From positions 15,350 through 79,349 of the forward strand of contig JBAYVD010000015.1 of assembly GCA_041674745.1 (NCBI GenBank): 64,000 nt of DNA, read 5' to 3'. Each line of letters opens with the position of its first letter. Within the stretch, counting starts at the first letter, position 1. The stretch is from UBA2040 sp041674745. GTDB lineage: Bacteria; Bacteroidota; Bacteroidia; Flavobacteriales_D; Crocinitomicaceae. Under the pieces are notes generated by a model. It was not told the origin of the DNA. It saw nothing but the letters and a program-made list of their open reading frames with translations, and did not search any database. The position numbers and the translations under genes are program-made. Below are positions 34,539 through 43,646 of this stretch, piece by piece.

Positions 34539-35894
34539 TCACTTCCCACCATACACCAATCCCAAATTACCGCTCAATTTGTAGATTTCCAAATAGGTAT
34601 CCAGTCGGTTGTAGAGATTTTCGTAATGTTGGATCAAAGTATTTTGGTAATTGGTTTGGAACACAATCAAGTCGATGGAATTCACCGTTCCCAATTCGTA
34701 GCGTTTTTGAGCCAATTCGTACGCTTTGGTGGCGTATCCTAAATTTTCACTGGAAACATTCACCAAATTCTTGCGGATTTGAAACAAATTCAATTGATTG
34801 GTTAGGCTCATGCGCAAGGAATTTTTCAATTTATCCACGTTCATGCTGCCAATTTCTGTTTGAATTTTTGCTACTTCCACAGCCCGTTTGGCTTTCCAAT
34901 TGTTGTACAAATTGTAGCGCAAAGTAAAATTACCGCCATAGGAAAGGGATTGGGTAGAAAGCGATTGCGGACCATTGGGATCACCACCGCTCAATTGTCG
35001 GAATTGCCCGTAGGAAGGTGAAACATTCATCGCCAAACTCAAGGTTGGATACAAAAACGAGCGCTGAAAATCCACATTGGTTTCTTGCAATTCCAGCGCC
35101 AAATATTGATTTTTCAAGTTGGCATTGTTTTCCATCAATTGTTTCAGGACTTGATCGGGATCAATTTCACTCAGTAAAAAGTCCAATTTATCGGTCAAAA
35201 TCGGCAATTTGGAAAAGGTACTGTCATCGCTGTTGTTCATCAACAAAAGCAAATTGCGCAGCGAATTTTCATACGACAGGTTTTGCAACAAGAAATTCGT
35301 GCTATCCGTTAAATACTGATTTTTTAACTGCAGCAATTCCAACGAATTGTTGGCGCTGTATTGGTTTTTAATTTCGCTGTATTTCAATCGCCGCGAAGAA
35401 AACTGCATGACATTTTCATACAAGTCTCGACGTTCTTTTTGCAACAAGGCACTGTAATACGTTTTCAAAACATCTTGAATCATCGCTTCAATCACCACAG
35501 TAGAATTGCCTTTGGATTGTTCTTCCAATTGCTCCAGACGTTGTTTGTTCATGCGCACTTGAAAGCCGCTAAACAAATTGACATTTGCCACCAAACTCGG
35601 ACTCAAACCTTGACTTAAAATTACCCCTTTCGTAAACGAGAACGGGTTTTTGGAATTGTCTTGAACGGTATTGTTTTGCGCAATTTGCAACGATACAGTT
35701 GGAAACAACCCCGCTTCACTCCACGAATTGTTTCGCTCGGTAATTTCGATTTGTTTTTCGCTGATTAAAATATCGTAATTGTTCTTCAAGGCGTTGAATA
35801 CCGCTTGTTGGGCACTCAAATTTTCTTGTGCGCGCAGTCCAGTCGTTACGAGGGCAACCGTGAAGAAAATACTAATGCTCTGATTCCAATTCAT
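34539..35894 (-). CDS. TolC family outer membrane efflux channel
   Basis: 451 residues with signal peptide about 1-22 (LRAQE). The pattern of two long coiled-coil-rich halves (IEITERNNSWSEAGLFPTVSLQ, YSEIKNQYSANNSLELLQLKN, KAKRAVEVAKIQTEIG, AQKRYELGTVNSIDLIVFQTN) is that of OEP/TolC channels. It forms the outer membrane duct of the tripartite pump encoded immediately upstream; its start overlaps the RND permease gene by 23 bases. Confidence 0.93.
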   Translation of the reverse strand: MNWNQSISIFFTVALVTTGLRAQENLSAQQAVFNALKNNYDILISEKQIEITERNNSWSEAGLFPTVSLQIAQNNTVQDNSKNPFSFTKGVILSQGLSPSLVANVNLFSGFQVRMNKQRLEQLEEQSKGNSTVVIEAMIQDVLKTYYSALLQKERRDLYENVMQFSSRRLKYSEIKNQYSANNSLELLQLKNQYLTDSTNFLLQNLSYENSLRNLLLLMNNSDDSTFSKLPILTDKLDFLLSEIDPDQVLKQLMENNANLKNQYLALELQETNVDFQRSFLYPTLSLAMNVSPSYGQFRQLSGGDPNGPQSLSTQSLSYGGNFTLRYNLYNNWKAKRAVEVAKIQTEIGSMNVDKLKNSLRMSLTNQLNLFQIRKNLVNVSSENLGYATKAYELAQKRYELGTVNSIDLIVFQTNYQNTLIQHYENLYNRLDTYLEIYKLSGNLGLVYGGK

Positions 35895-38800
35895 GTTTGT
35901 GTTTTTTAAATCGAATTACGGGTTCTACGTCCAATTCATCTACTTTTTCGCCTGTCCAAAAACGTTTTCTAGTTTTTGCGGCGCCATTCCAGAAGAGGAT
36001 CGCAGATGGATAAAAGAACAAAATAAATACAGTTCCAAACAACACCCCAAATGCGATGGAAGTAGCCATTGGAATCAAGAATTGAGCTTGCATGCTTTTT
36101 TCAGAGATCATCGGTAGCAAACCTGCAACGGTTGTCAAGGAAGTTAGCAAAATAGGTCGGAAACGAGAAACAGCTGCTTCCAACACCGCTTCACGAACGC
36201 TGTAGCCTTCAATCAACAAATCGTTGTAGCGGTCCAAGAATACGATGGCATCGTTGACCAAAACCCCGAGTAAGGCAATCATACCAAACACGGAAAGAAT
36301 GGAAACCGGAATACCCACCAAACCATGACCCAAAATCGCTCCTGCCAAACCAGCTGGAATCACCAACATAATTAAAAAAGCTTGGCTCAAACTATTGAAG
36401 TGCAACATGATGACGATAAACATCAAAATGATGGCGACAATGGCCACAATTCCCATGGAACTTCCTGTTTTTTGACTCCGTTCAAATTGTCCCAAAGAAA
36501 CGGATTGAACGTCAGGGAAAACTTGTTGAATTTTCGGTACGATGATTTTTCGAATGTCCGCATTGATATCGGCTACTTTGTCTGGATCGGTGCATTCTGC
36601 ATCAATTTTAATGATGCGTTGTCCGTTTCTACGTTTCAAGTTTTCCGGTGCGCGACCCAAATCAAAGTCACAGATTTCTTTCAACGGAATGGCCAAACCA
36701 GCCACATTGCGAATGCGCATGTTTTCCAAATCTGACAAACTATTTCGGTCTTCCTGTGGGAAACGAACCCAGACTTTTACTTCGTCGGTTCCAATGATGA
36801 CACGCTGTGCTTCGGATCCAAAAAATCCTTGACGAATTTGGGTCAAAACTTCATTTTTCGTAATACCATATATTTCCGCTTGCGGTCGCATTTGCAAATA
36901 CACTTCAAAACGTCCTGGAGGCATGTTGTCTTTGATGTTGATAATGCCACCCATTTTGGACATTTCTTTCTTGAACATTTCTTTGGCCAACAACAAACTT
37001 TTTTCGTCTGTGGAGGTCAATCCCATTTCAATTTCTTTACCAAAACGGTTGAAACCACCGACATAAATTTCTTGTGCCAACTTGCCTTGATCTGAATTCA
37101 CCAAGCGACGCAAAACACGTTTCATTAAAGTATCTGCCGGTGTTTTGGAATTTTCATTGTCCAAAAAAACAGCCAACGATCCGGTGTGATTTCCAGCTTG
37201 ACCCAAATTACTGGTAACGCCTAAGTTGGACGTGTAATAACGCATCAAGGTATCGTGGTCTTGTTTTCTTAATTTTTCACTTTCTTCCGTTACGACCTTG
37301 GAAGCAAATTTCAAGAATTCCTGCGTTTTCACTTTGTTGTCTCCCGGTTTGAAAGCAACTTCTACGTTGAAAAAGTCGGGTGGAATATTCGGAAAGAACG
37401 TAAATCCAATCGTTTTACTGCCCATGAAACCAAAGGTGATGAAGGTAATAATCATCGGAATGAAGAAGGTAAACAGGTACATTTTTGCCCGTTTACCAAT
37501 GAAAGTTTCCACTGCCAACATAAAAAAATTGTCGCGTACAATTTTAATTCCTTTGTCGGCATTGCCACGAACGATCGTTTCCAATGGAGATTTTGAGAAT
37601 CCATCCAAACACAGTTTTCCTCCCACAATGAAAATAGCGAAAGGAAATAAAACGGCGCCAATCGACAAGGTTTCTAAACTGCCAAAAGCCATAGAACCCA
37701 ACCAAACAACCACAATTCCTCCCAAGAAAAGGATTATTCCTTGCAAAACGGTGTATTTGGGTTTTGCGGGTTCCACTAATATAGACTTGTGTGCCAAGTG
37801 AGCAGGAAGGATAAAAAATGCTTCAAACAAGCTGAATACCAAACAAGCGATACCCACAAATGCCATTTCGCGCATCATTTCCAGTCCTTCAACAAAGAGC
37901 AAAACAGAAAAAGCAATGATGGTGGTGATAACGGATGAAAATACAGAAGGCAAAACTTCCATAGTTCCATCAATCGCCGCCTGACGAGCATTCTTGCCTT
38001 TTTCAAAATGTGAATAGATATTTTCAGCAATGACGATTCCATCGTCCACCAAAATACCCACCACCAGAATCATTCCAAATACAGAAATCATGTTGATGGA
38101 CATGCCGTAAACTGAACCAATGATAAACATGCCCAAGAAGGAAAAAGGAATACCAAATGCCACCCAAGCGGAAAGTTTTAAATTCAAGAAAAGGCCCAAG
38201 AAAATAAGCACCAAAATCAAACCTTGAAGTCCGTTTCGGGTCAACAAATCGATCCGTTGATTGAGCATGTCATTGAACTCAAAATACATCACCATTTCGT
38301 AGTTGGGATTCTCCGCATTGAATTTGTCGCGGTATTCATGCAACGCCGTGGTGATTTTCGCGATGTCTTGTTGAACCGTTTTTTCGATTTGAAACGAAAC
38401 CGCTTGTTTGCCGTTGTACTCCGATTCTTGCGACGCTTCGCTGTAGCCAATTTGCACATCGGCAATTTCTCCAACGGTGATTTTGTCTCCAGTTCGGCTG
38501 GTGCGAACGATGATGTCGTTGATTTCTTCTACCGTGGTTCCACGACTGTTGGAACGAATGCTCATTTCCTGCACACCGCCACGGATCATACCAGCGGTGA
38601 TGTCCAAGTTTTTTGCAGAAACGGCCAGACTCACTTCTTGCAAGGAAATTCCATAACGAAGCAAATCATTTTCGCGCACATTGATGGCGATTTCTTTTTC
38701 AGGGAAACCGTTCTTTTTTATCTCCGTAATGAGTTTGGTATTCAGTAAGCTTTGTTCAACTTTTGTTGCGATATCGGTCAATTCCGTTTGACCAATTTGG

Positions 38801-39249
38801 TCTTTTTTTGCAGCGATTCCCACAAAAGCCACCACACTTCCCATTCCGCCCGATTTGATGCGCGTAATAATGGGACGTTCAGCTCCTTGCGGAAAACTGC
38901 TGATGGAATTTACCGTATTTTCAATATCGCTCAACAATTCATCGATGTCGGTGTCTTGAAAAGCTTTGATAGAAACACTGGCGCTATTTTCGGAAGACGA
39001 AGAGTTGATTTCGTCAATTCCGTCCAGTCCTTTGATGGCTTGTTCGATTTTGATCGTTACGCCTTCCTCCATTTCCGTTGGAGAAGCACCATGATAGAAC
39101 ACATTCACGACCACTGTTTTTGGATCCAATTCTGGGAAGAAGGATCGCTGCATGGTCACAATGGTAATGACACCGAAAATCAAAACGAGCACGATAAAGG
39201 CATTTCCCCAAATCGGTCGTGTGATAAAGAAGTTGATTAATTTCCGCAT
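35872..39249 (-). CDS. RND efflux transporter, inner membrane permease
   Basis: 1125 residues, AcrB/MMPL superfamily (hydrophobe/amphiphile type). N-terminus LINFFITRPIWGNAFIVLVL with TM1, porter domain, then the TM4 proton-relay GMILVVGILVDDGIVIAENI with the two aspartates, and in the second half the FGMIALLGVLVNDAIVFLD helix and RPILLTSLTTVAGLLPM. It is about 75 residues longer than AcrB; an extra pair of hydrophobic helices (YTVLQGIILFLGGIVVVW and VLFPFAIFIVGGKLCL) sits in the loop between the two membrane halves. Middle gene of the adaptor-permease-channel operon. Confidence 0.93.
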   Translation of the reverse strand: MRKLINFFITRPIWGNAFIVLVLIFGVITIVTMQRSFFPELDPKTVVVNVFYHGASPTEMEEGVTIKIEQAIKGLDGIDEINSSSSENSASVSIKAFQDTDIDELLSDIENTVNSISSFPQGAERPIITRIKSGGMGSVVAFVGIAAKKDQIGQTELTDIATKVEQSLLNTKLITEIKKNGFPEKEIAINVRENDLLRYGISLQEVSLAVSAKNLDITAGMIRGGVQEMSIRSNSRGTTVEEINDIIVRTSRTGDKITVGEIADVQIGYSEASQESEYNGKQAVSFQIEKTVQQDIAKITTALHEYRDKFNAENPNYEMVMYFEFNDMLNQRIDLLTRNGLQGLILVLIFLGLFLNLKLSAWVAFGIPFSFLGMFIIGSVYGMSINMISVFGMILVVGILVDDGIVIAENIYSHFEKGKNARQAAIDGTMEVLPSVFSSVITTIIAFSVLLFVEGLEMMREMAFVGIACLVFSLFEAFFILPAHLAHKSILVEPAKPKYTVLQGIILFLGGIVVVWLGSMAFGSLETLSIGAVLFPFAIFIVGGKLCLDGFSKSPLETIVRGNADKGIKIVRDNFFMLAVETFIGKRAKMYLFTFFIPMIITFITFGFMGSKTIGFTFFPNIPPDFFNVEVAFKPGDNKVKTQEFLKFASKVVTEESEKLRKQDHDTLMRYYTSNLGVTSNLGQAGNHTGSLAVFLDNENSKTPADTLMKRVLRRLVNSDQGKLAQEIYVGGFNRFGKEIEMGLTSTDEKSLLLAKEMFKKEMSKMGGIINIKDNMPPGRFEVYLQMRPQAEIYGITKNEVLTQIRQGFFGSEAQRVIIGTDEVKVWVRFPQEDRNSLSDLENMRIRNVAGLAIPLKEICDFDLGRAPENLKRRNGQRIIKIDAECTDPDKVADINADIRKIIVPKIQQVFPDVQSVSLGQFERSQKTGSSMGIVAIVAIILMFIVIMLHFNSLSQAFLIMLVIPAGLAGAILGHGLVGIPVSILSVFGMIALLGVLVNDAIVFLDRYNDLLIEGYSVREAVLEAAVSRFRPILLTSLTTVAGLLPMISEKSMQAQFLIPMATSIAFGVLFGTVFILFFYPSAILFWNGAAKTRKRFWTGEKVDELDVEPVIRFKKHKHELESEH

Positions 39250-39251
39250 GA

Positions 39252-40370
39252 TTACCGAATTATTCCTTTGAAGATTTTTCCTTGGGTATCCAACTCGACT
39301 TTTTCTAAAATCACTTGTTCACCATCGTTCAATCCAGCAATGTAAAGTGAGTCTGGTTTGGTGCCGACAATTTGAATCGCCCGACGCTCAATTTTATTTC
39401 CTTTCAACAAATTCACATTTCCATCCGTGATGGCCATTCTTGGCACCGTGATGCTTTTCGAAATCGCTTTTTGATTGATGGCAACATTCAAAAACAAGCC
39501 GCTGTAGATTTTGTGATTGCTTACAGGATTAATGGAATAGTATACGTCCACAGATTGCGTTTGTTGGTTGATGACATCCGAAATTCGTTTGATCGAACCT
39601 GTTCCGACCATCAATCCATCTGAATTGGTGAAGGTCACTTTACCTTGTTTTTGGTAGGAGCCCAAATGATCGATAGAAATCGGTACTTTGATTTCAAAAT
39701 CATCTGTTTTCGCAATTTTTGCGAGACGTGTTCCTGGATTCGCAATCGCACCAGGTTCTGCATACGTTTCAATCACCGTTCCGGAGAAAGGAGCGATGTA
39801 TACGTATTTTTCCATGCGCGCTTCAATACTTTTGATGTTGTAATATTCCGCAACAATACCGCGTGAAGTCATGAACATTCTTTCTTTGCTTGAGTTCATT
39901 TCTGGTAAATTCGGCAAGCGTTTGCTCGCTTGAATTCCGTCCAAAAATTGCGACCATTTTGATTTTTCAGAAGTAAAATCCAATTCAACATCCGGCATAG
40001 CGCCAACGACCAAATTGGCCAATTGTGTTTTCCGCGCACTCAAGGAATAAAATGCCTCTTCGTTGTTCACCCGAAACAATACTTGACCTTTTGAAAATTT
40101 CACACCCGGACGCAAATAAACTTGTCCTTGTTCCAATTTCCCTTGCACTTCTACTGCTATGTCGATCTCAGCATTGGCATCAATTTGTCCGTAAGAAATG
40201 ATTTGGAGTTCTTTTTCCTGGTTGTGAACTTTTCGAATGGGCACGTAAACAATTGTTTGTGCTTCTTTTAATGGTTTCGTTTCCGTTTTCTTTTTGTTTT
40301 TGATGGTGATAAAAATCAAAGCGAAGACCAGAAATAAAGTTCCTAAAATGATAATTTGATTGCGTTTCAT
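39252..40370 (-). CDS. RND efflux periplasmic adaptor (membrane fusion protein)
   Basis: 372 residues. One N-terminal membrane anchor (IIILGTLFLVFALIFITI), then the barrel-sandwich and hairpin parts (DIAVEVQGKLEQGQVYLRPGVKFSKGQ has the lipoyl-like fold; quoted segments are VEVQGKLEQG and PFSGTVIETYAEPG) and a beta-barrel region (TVPRMAITDGNVN). It connects the permease to TolC. It starts the operon, two bases upstream of the permease gene. A TACTTTTA box about 20 bases before the ATG may be its -7 element. Confidence 0.92.
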   Translation of the reverse strand: MKRNQIIILGTLFLVFALIFITIKNKKKTETKPLKEAQTIVYVPIRKVHNQEKELQIISYGQIDANAEIDIAVEVQGKLEQGQVYLRPGVKFSKGQVLFRVNNEEAFYSLSARKTQLANLVVGAMPDVELDFTSEKSKWSQFLDGIQASKRLPNLPEMNSSKERMFMTSRGIVAEYYNIKSIEARMEKYVYIAPFSGTVIETYAEPGAIANPGTRLAKIAKTDDFEIKVPISIDHLGSYQKQGKVTFTNSDGLMVGTGSIKRISDVINQQTQSVDVYYSINPVSNHKIYSGLFLNVAINQKAISKSITVPRMAITDGNVNLLKGNKIERRAIQIVGTKPDSLYIAGLNDGEQVILEKVELDTQGKIFKGIIR

Positions 40371-40536
40371 AGAATCGAAAAAATGAGTCTAAAAGTAATA
40401 ATTCGACGTGAATGAAGAATCTGATTTTAAGATAATTTGGCAGTTTTTACGCGAACGGTAAAAAAGGGTCGGTGAACTGTTGAAAAGTAAGTTGAAAAAC
40501 ACAATTTAACAAAAATTTTATAGTTCATTCTTTCTT

Positions 40537-40544
40537 TACCTTTG
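40537..40544 (+). promoter_or_regulatory. -7 promoter box (TACCTTTG)
   Basis: Exact TAnnTTTG match 20 bases before the ATG at 40565; same sequence as the rrn-type boxes at the right end of the window. The -33 region is weak. Confidence 0.5.
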
Positions 40545-40564
40545 CTTAATCTCAAAAGATACAA

Positions 40565-41101
40565 ATGCTAAAAGCAATTCTTAAAAGAAGATTAACCGAC
40601 GACCAAATAGCCAACCTATTTGTCAATGTTTTGATGGAGGCCATCGACTTGAGTTTTGACGACATTGCTCATGGAATAAACGAAGACATTGCGTTTGAAA
40701 CAGAGCCTTCTATCGAAGTTGCAGGTTCGGGGCATTTTTTATTCATTGTTTTTGCGGCCAATGTAAGTTTGGTGCAGAGTACGTTTGACGCAGCCCACGC
40801 GGCTCAAATTGAACGATTGATCATTCAAAAGATTGCGAATATTTACGAAATGTCAATCGAAGAAGCCGGACGACAATTGAAAGATTTTCAAAGCTTTATC
40901 AATCGTGTGAATCATCCTTCCAAAAATTTGGTTTACGGCATGTCGAAAGCCATTTTTGCAAAATACGAATTGCACGAATTTCAGGATGAGTATTTTAAAA
41001 GCTTAAAAGCACCGAATCCTCTTTTCATCAAGCGATTGAATGAAGTGATGGAAAATTTCTTGTGGGATTGGGATGCATTTTTCGCGAAGTACAAGATCTA
41101 A
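40565..41101 (+). CDS. Conserved hypothetical cytoplasmic protein
   Basis: 178 residues, largely alpha-helical, no signal or membrane segment. Begins MLKAILKRRLTDDQIANLFVNV; a central VFAANVSLVQSTFDAAHAAQ and C-terminal FLWDWDAFFAKYKI. I do not recognise a family beyond its look of a Bacteroidota-specific conserved protein. It is a single gene with a good promoter, divergent from the efflux operon and convergent with rsmG. Confidence 0.75.
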   Translation: MLKAILKRRLTDDQIANLFVNVLMEAIDLSFDDIAHGINEDIAFETEPSIEVAGSGHFLFIVFAANVSLVQSTFDAAHAAQIERLIIQKIANIYEMSIEEAGRQLKDFQSFINRVNHPSKNLVYGMSKAIFAKYELHEFQDEYFKSLKAPNPLFIKRLNEVMENFLWDWDAFFAKYKI

Positions 41102-41163
41102 GTCTTTCTTTTGATAGCGAGTGCGACGATCTGTCTGCAGTTATTGATTCTCGAATAGTTGTT

Positions 41164-41200
41164 TCAGCGGTAGCTGAGCGTCGTCGAAGACAAGCGCAAA
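41164..41200. repeat. Short intergenic hairpin element of CTTCGAC-CGCTCAGC type
   Basis: TCAGC-GGTA-GCTGA hairpin followed by GCGTCGTCGAAG; on the minus strand this reads CTTCGACGACGCTCAGC. Sequences of this pattern are, from memory, common between genes in Flavobacteria. It lies between the convergent 40565 gene and rsmG and could terminate either. Confidence 0.5.
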
Positions 41201-41203
41201 ATT

Positions 41204-41836
41204 TTAAATTTCTACGTGAACAACTTTCTTCGTTTCAAAAAATTCTTCTTGGAAATAATCCGAAAGGTTGTAGTAGGTTACTTTGTTTTTGACTTGCGCC
41301 ATTTCTTCGGTTAAATCACCTCCTTTTAAATAGAGAATGCCATTTTTCAACGTGTGTTGACTCTTGCTCTTGGTTTTGTTCTTTACCCACGCCATGAATT
41401 CGGGCATACGCGTAACGGCTCTGCTGATAATAAAATCGTACGAAACCAAAATGTTTTCGGCTCGATCGTTGATGGCTTTCACATTTTCCAAACCAAGTGC
41501 TTCCGCCACTTCTTTCACGACTTTTATCTTTTTTCCAATGGAATCCACCAAGGTGAATTTCGTTTCAGGAAAAAGAATCGCCAAGGGAATTCCGGGGAAA
41601 CCGCCACCTGTTCCAACGTCCAAAACCATCGTGCCCGGCAAAAATGCTAGTACTTTGGCAATTCCCAAGGAATGGAGTACGTGTCGTTCGTAGAAATGTT
41701 CTGTATCTTTTCGAGAAATGACATTGATTTGATTGTTCCACAATTGATACAAATCAAACAAATCGGCGAATTGTTTTTTTTGATGCTCGCTTAGATCGGG
41801 AAATTGAGCGTAAATGAGCGCAACATTTTCCTTCAT
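41204..41836 (-). CDS. rsmG: 16S rRNA (guanine-527-N7)-methyltransferase
   Basis: 210 residues, the usual RsmG length. Motifs: NQINVISRKDTEHFYERHVLHSLG, the SAM site VLDVGTGGGFPGIPLAI, VDSIGKKIKVV, the RAEN segment and SRAVTRMPEFMAWV. The enzyme forms m7G527 in 16S rRNA. It lies one base after the ECF sigma gene and is the last of a three-gene operon with GT2 and sigma. Confidence 0.95.
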   Translation of the reverse strand: MKENVALIYAQFPDLSEHQKKQFADLFDLYQLWNNQINVISRKDTEHFYERHVLHSLGIAKVLAFLPGTMVLDVGTGGGFPGIPLAILFPETKFTLVDSIGKKIKVVKEVAEALGLENVKAINDRAENILVSYDFIISRAVTRMPEFMAWVKNKTKSKSQHTLKNGILYLKGGDLTEEMAQVKNKVTYYNLSDYFQEEFFETKKVVHVEI

Positions 41837-41837
41837 G

Positions 41838-42443
41838 TTAAATGCTATGTTTGGTATTTTCCAACATCGTGGAAAGAAAATCTCGGGCTCGGAAAAGTTG
41901 AGCTTTCACAGTGCCAAGCGGCAAATTGAGTTCTTCTGCAATTTCTTCGTAACTCAATTCTTCGAAATAGCGTTTTTCAATCAGTTCTTTGTACCGTGGT
42001 TTCAATTTGTTCACCACATCCCGCATCGCTTTCACTTTCTGATCTTTCATCATGTGTTCCGATGGATCTAATGTGTTGGATTGTGCATCAAAATACATTA
42101 CTTCGCCATCACTGGTGCGGTGCCCCGTATCCATGGATGTAACTTTGATGCGTTTTTTGCGAATAAAATCGATACAATTGTTGGAAGCAATTTTGAACAA
42201 CCAGGTGCTAAAAGCAAAGTTGGGAGAATATTGAGAAATTCGATTGAAAGCTTTTCCAAATGCTTCGATGGTCAAATCTTCTGCGTCATCGCTATTTTTT
42301 ACCATTTTCAGCATGGTGTAGTAAACGGAATCTCGGTAACGTTCCAGAAGTTTGGTGTAAGCAACTTGGTCGCCTTTTTGCGCTTGCTCAACCAATACCA
42401 AATCCTCCTGTGCTTTCTTCGAAAAATTTTCGTTTACTTCCAT
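41838..42443 (-). CDS. ECF-type RNA polymerase sigma factor
   Basis: 201 residues. Sigma-2 domain with DAEDLTIEAFGKAFNRI and STWLFKIASNNCIDFIRKK, a ~45-residue variable linker, and sigma-4 with YEEIAEELNLPLGTVKAQLFRARDFL. It overlaps the GT2 gene by ten bases. No anti-sigma gene with a membrane helix is adjacent, so control may be transcriptional or by a distant partner; the targets are unknown. Confidence 0.92.
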   Translation of the reverse strand: MEVNENFSKKAQEDLVLVEQAQKGDQVAYTKLLERYRDSVYYTMLKMVKNSDDAEDLTIEAFGKAFNRISQYSPNFAFSTWLFKIASNNCIDFIRKKRIKVTSMDTGHRTSDGEVMYFDAQSNTLDPSEHMMKDQKVKAMRDVVNKLKPRYKELIEKRYFEELSYEEIAEELNLPLGTVKAQLFRARDFLSTMLENTKHSI

Positions 42444-43567
42444 CGTTCTTTTCTTTTACCATCTACACTGTAAAACAGATAAGGCAAAACCAAGAAATAT
42501 CCGATTTCCATCAAAGGTAAAAAAGGAATGAAGCTTTTTTCCTTCAATTTTAGATACACGTTGCCTTGAACTATCCATTTCACAACAACTACGAAAGCAA
42601 AGATCCCAAGACCCCACCAACGAAATTGTTCATTGAATAGCAAAGTAACAAAACAAATAAGCAGTAATAACAAGGACAGGGGATAGATTCCTAACATCCA
42701 TTTTTTGAAAACATTGTAATGCGGACTGGTGGAGTAGTGGCGACTTTTTTGAATCATCCATTCTGACCACGTTTCTTTGGGTGCAGAATAGCAGAAAGTG
42801 TCAGCATCCACGCAGACCGTATAGTTCTTTTTCTTGGCGGCTTCTTGCACAAATAGATCATCGTCGCCGGACAAAACTGAATAATGCGATTTGAATCCGT
42901 CAACGGATTGATAGACTTTTTTCGTGTACGCCAAATTGCGCCCAACGCCCATATACGGCATTCCGCTGCGGGCAGAACCCAAATAGTTCATCCCAATCCA
43001 AGCCGTATCGAAACGAATGATGGCATTGAGCCAACCTTTTCGCTTCAGGTAAGGACCATAACCTAAAACCATTTCTTTTTTCTCAGAAAAATAACCGGCC
43101 ATTTTGCGTAACCATTGATTGGACGTAGGAATGCAGTCGGCATCCGTGAAAACCAAATGTTCGTAGTTGGCTCCTTTGATTCCGATGGAAAGCGGCAATT
43201 TTTTGCCCACTTTTTGGTGGACACTTCTTTCCATTTCAATCACCTTCAAATTGGAGTAGGTCATTTTCAAGGTGTGTAAAATGTATTTGGAATCGTCGGT
43301 ACTTTGGTGATTGACCACCACCACTTCAAAATTGGGGTAATCTTGTTCCAAAATTTGCGGCAAATTGTTGAGCAAATTTTCACTTTCGTTTCGCGCAGCG
43401 ATGATGACGGAAACGGGAGGAAAGGACGTGTTGCCCTCATTTTTTGGTTTGCGAAGCACCGCCCCGTGGACAAATATCGTAAAGACCAATTGAATCAAAG
43501 CCATAGTGGCTAAAACGATAAACGTGATCCAACTAAAAATTCCCAAAAGTTCGGGTGAAAAATGCAT
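42434..43567 (-). CDS. Membrane-associated family 2 glycosyltransferase
   Basis: 377 residues. One N-terminal helix (ITFIVLATMALIQLVFTIFV), a GT-A domain with VSVIIAARNESENL, FTDADCIPTS (DxD) and SGDDDLFVQEA, then two or three C-terminal helices (GIYPLSLLLLLICFVTLLF, PLMEIGYFLVLPYLFY). Such GT2 proteins make surface polysaccharide or glycolipid; the sugar is unknown. First gene of the GT2-sigma-rsmG operon, divergent from tgt. Confidence 0.9.
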   Translation of the reverse strand: MHFSPELLGIFSWITFIVLATMALIQLVFTIFVHGAVLRKPKNEGNTSFPPVSVIIAARNESENLLNNLPQILEQDYPNFEVVVVNHQSTDDSKYILHTLKMTYSNLKVIEMERSVHQKVGKKLPLSIGIKGANYEHLVFTDADCIPTSNQWLRKMAGYFSEKKEMVLGYGPYLKRKGWLNAIIRFDTAWIGMNYLGSARSGMPYMGVGRNLAYTKKVYQSVDGFKSHYSVLSGDDDLFVQEAAKKKNYTVCVDADTFCYSAPKETWSEWMIQKSRHYSTSPHYNVFKKWMLGIYPLSLLLLLICFVTLLFNEQFRWWGLGIFAFVVVVKWIVQGNVYLKLKEKSFIPFLPLMEIGYFLVLPYLFYSVDGKRKERWK

Positions 43568-43614
43568 GTACTAGAAAGCTTTGCGCAAAGATGGGGTGCT
43601 TTGACAAATATAAA

Positions 43615-43622
43615 TATCTTTG
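43615..43622 (+). promoter_or_regulatory. -7 promoter box (TATCTTTG) of tgt
   Basis: Exact TAnnTTTG match 24 bases before the ATG at 43647; it overlaps an in-frame upstream ATG at 43620, arguing for the shorter protein. Confidence 0.55.
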
Positions 43623-43646
43623 CGGAGATTATTTTTCAACAAATTT

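Noticed and set aside
34487..34927. 146-codon plus-strand frame after the frameshifted fragment
   Set aside because: Mostly antisense to the TolC gene; unrelated to the upstream fragment.
37298..37801. 167-codon plus-strand frame inside the RND permease gene
   Set aside because: It is the antisense shadow of a well-supported gene and has no family motif or promoter.
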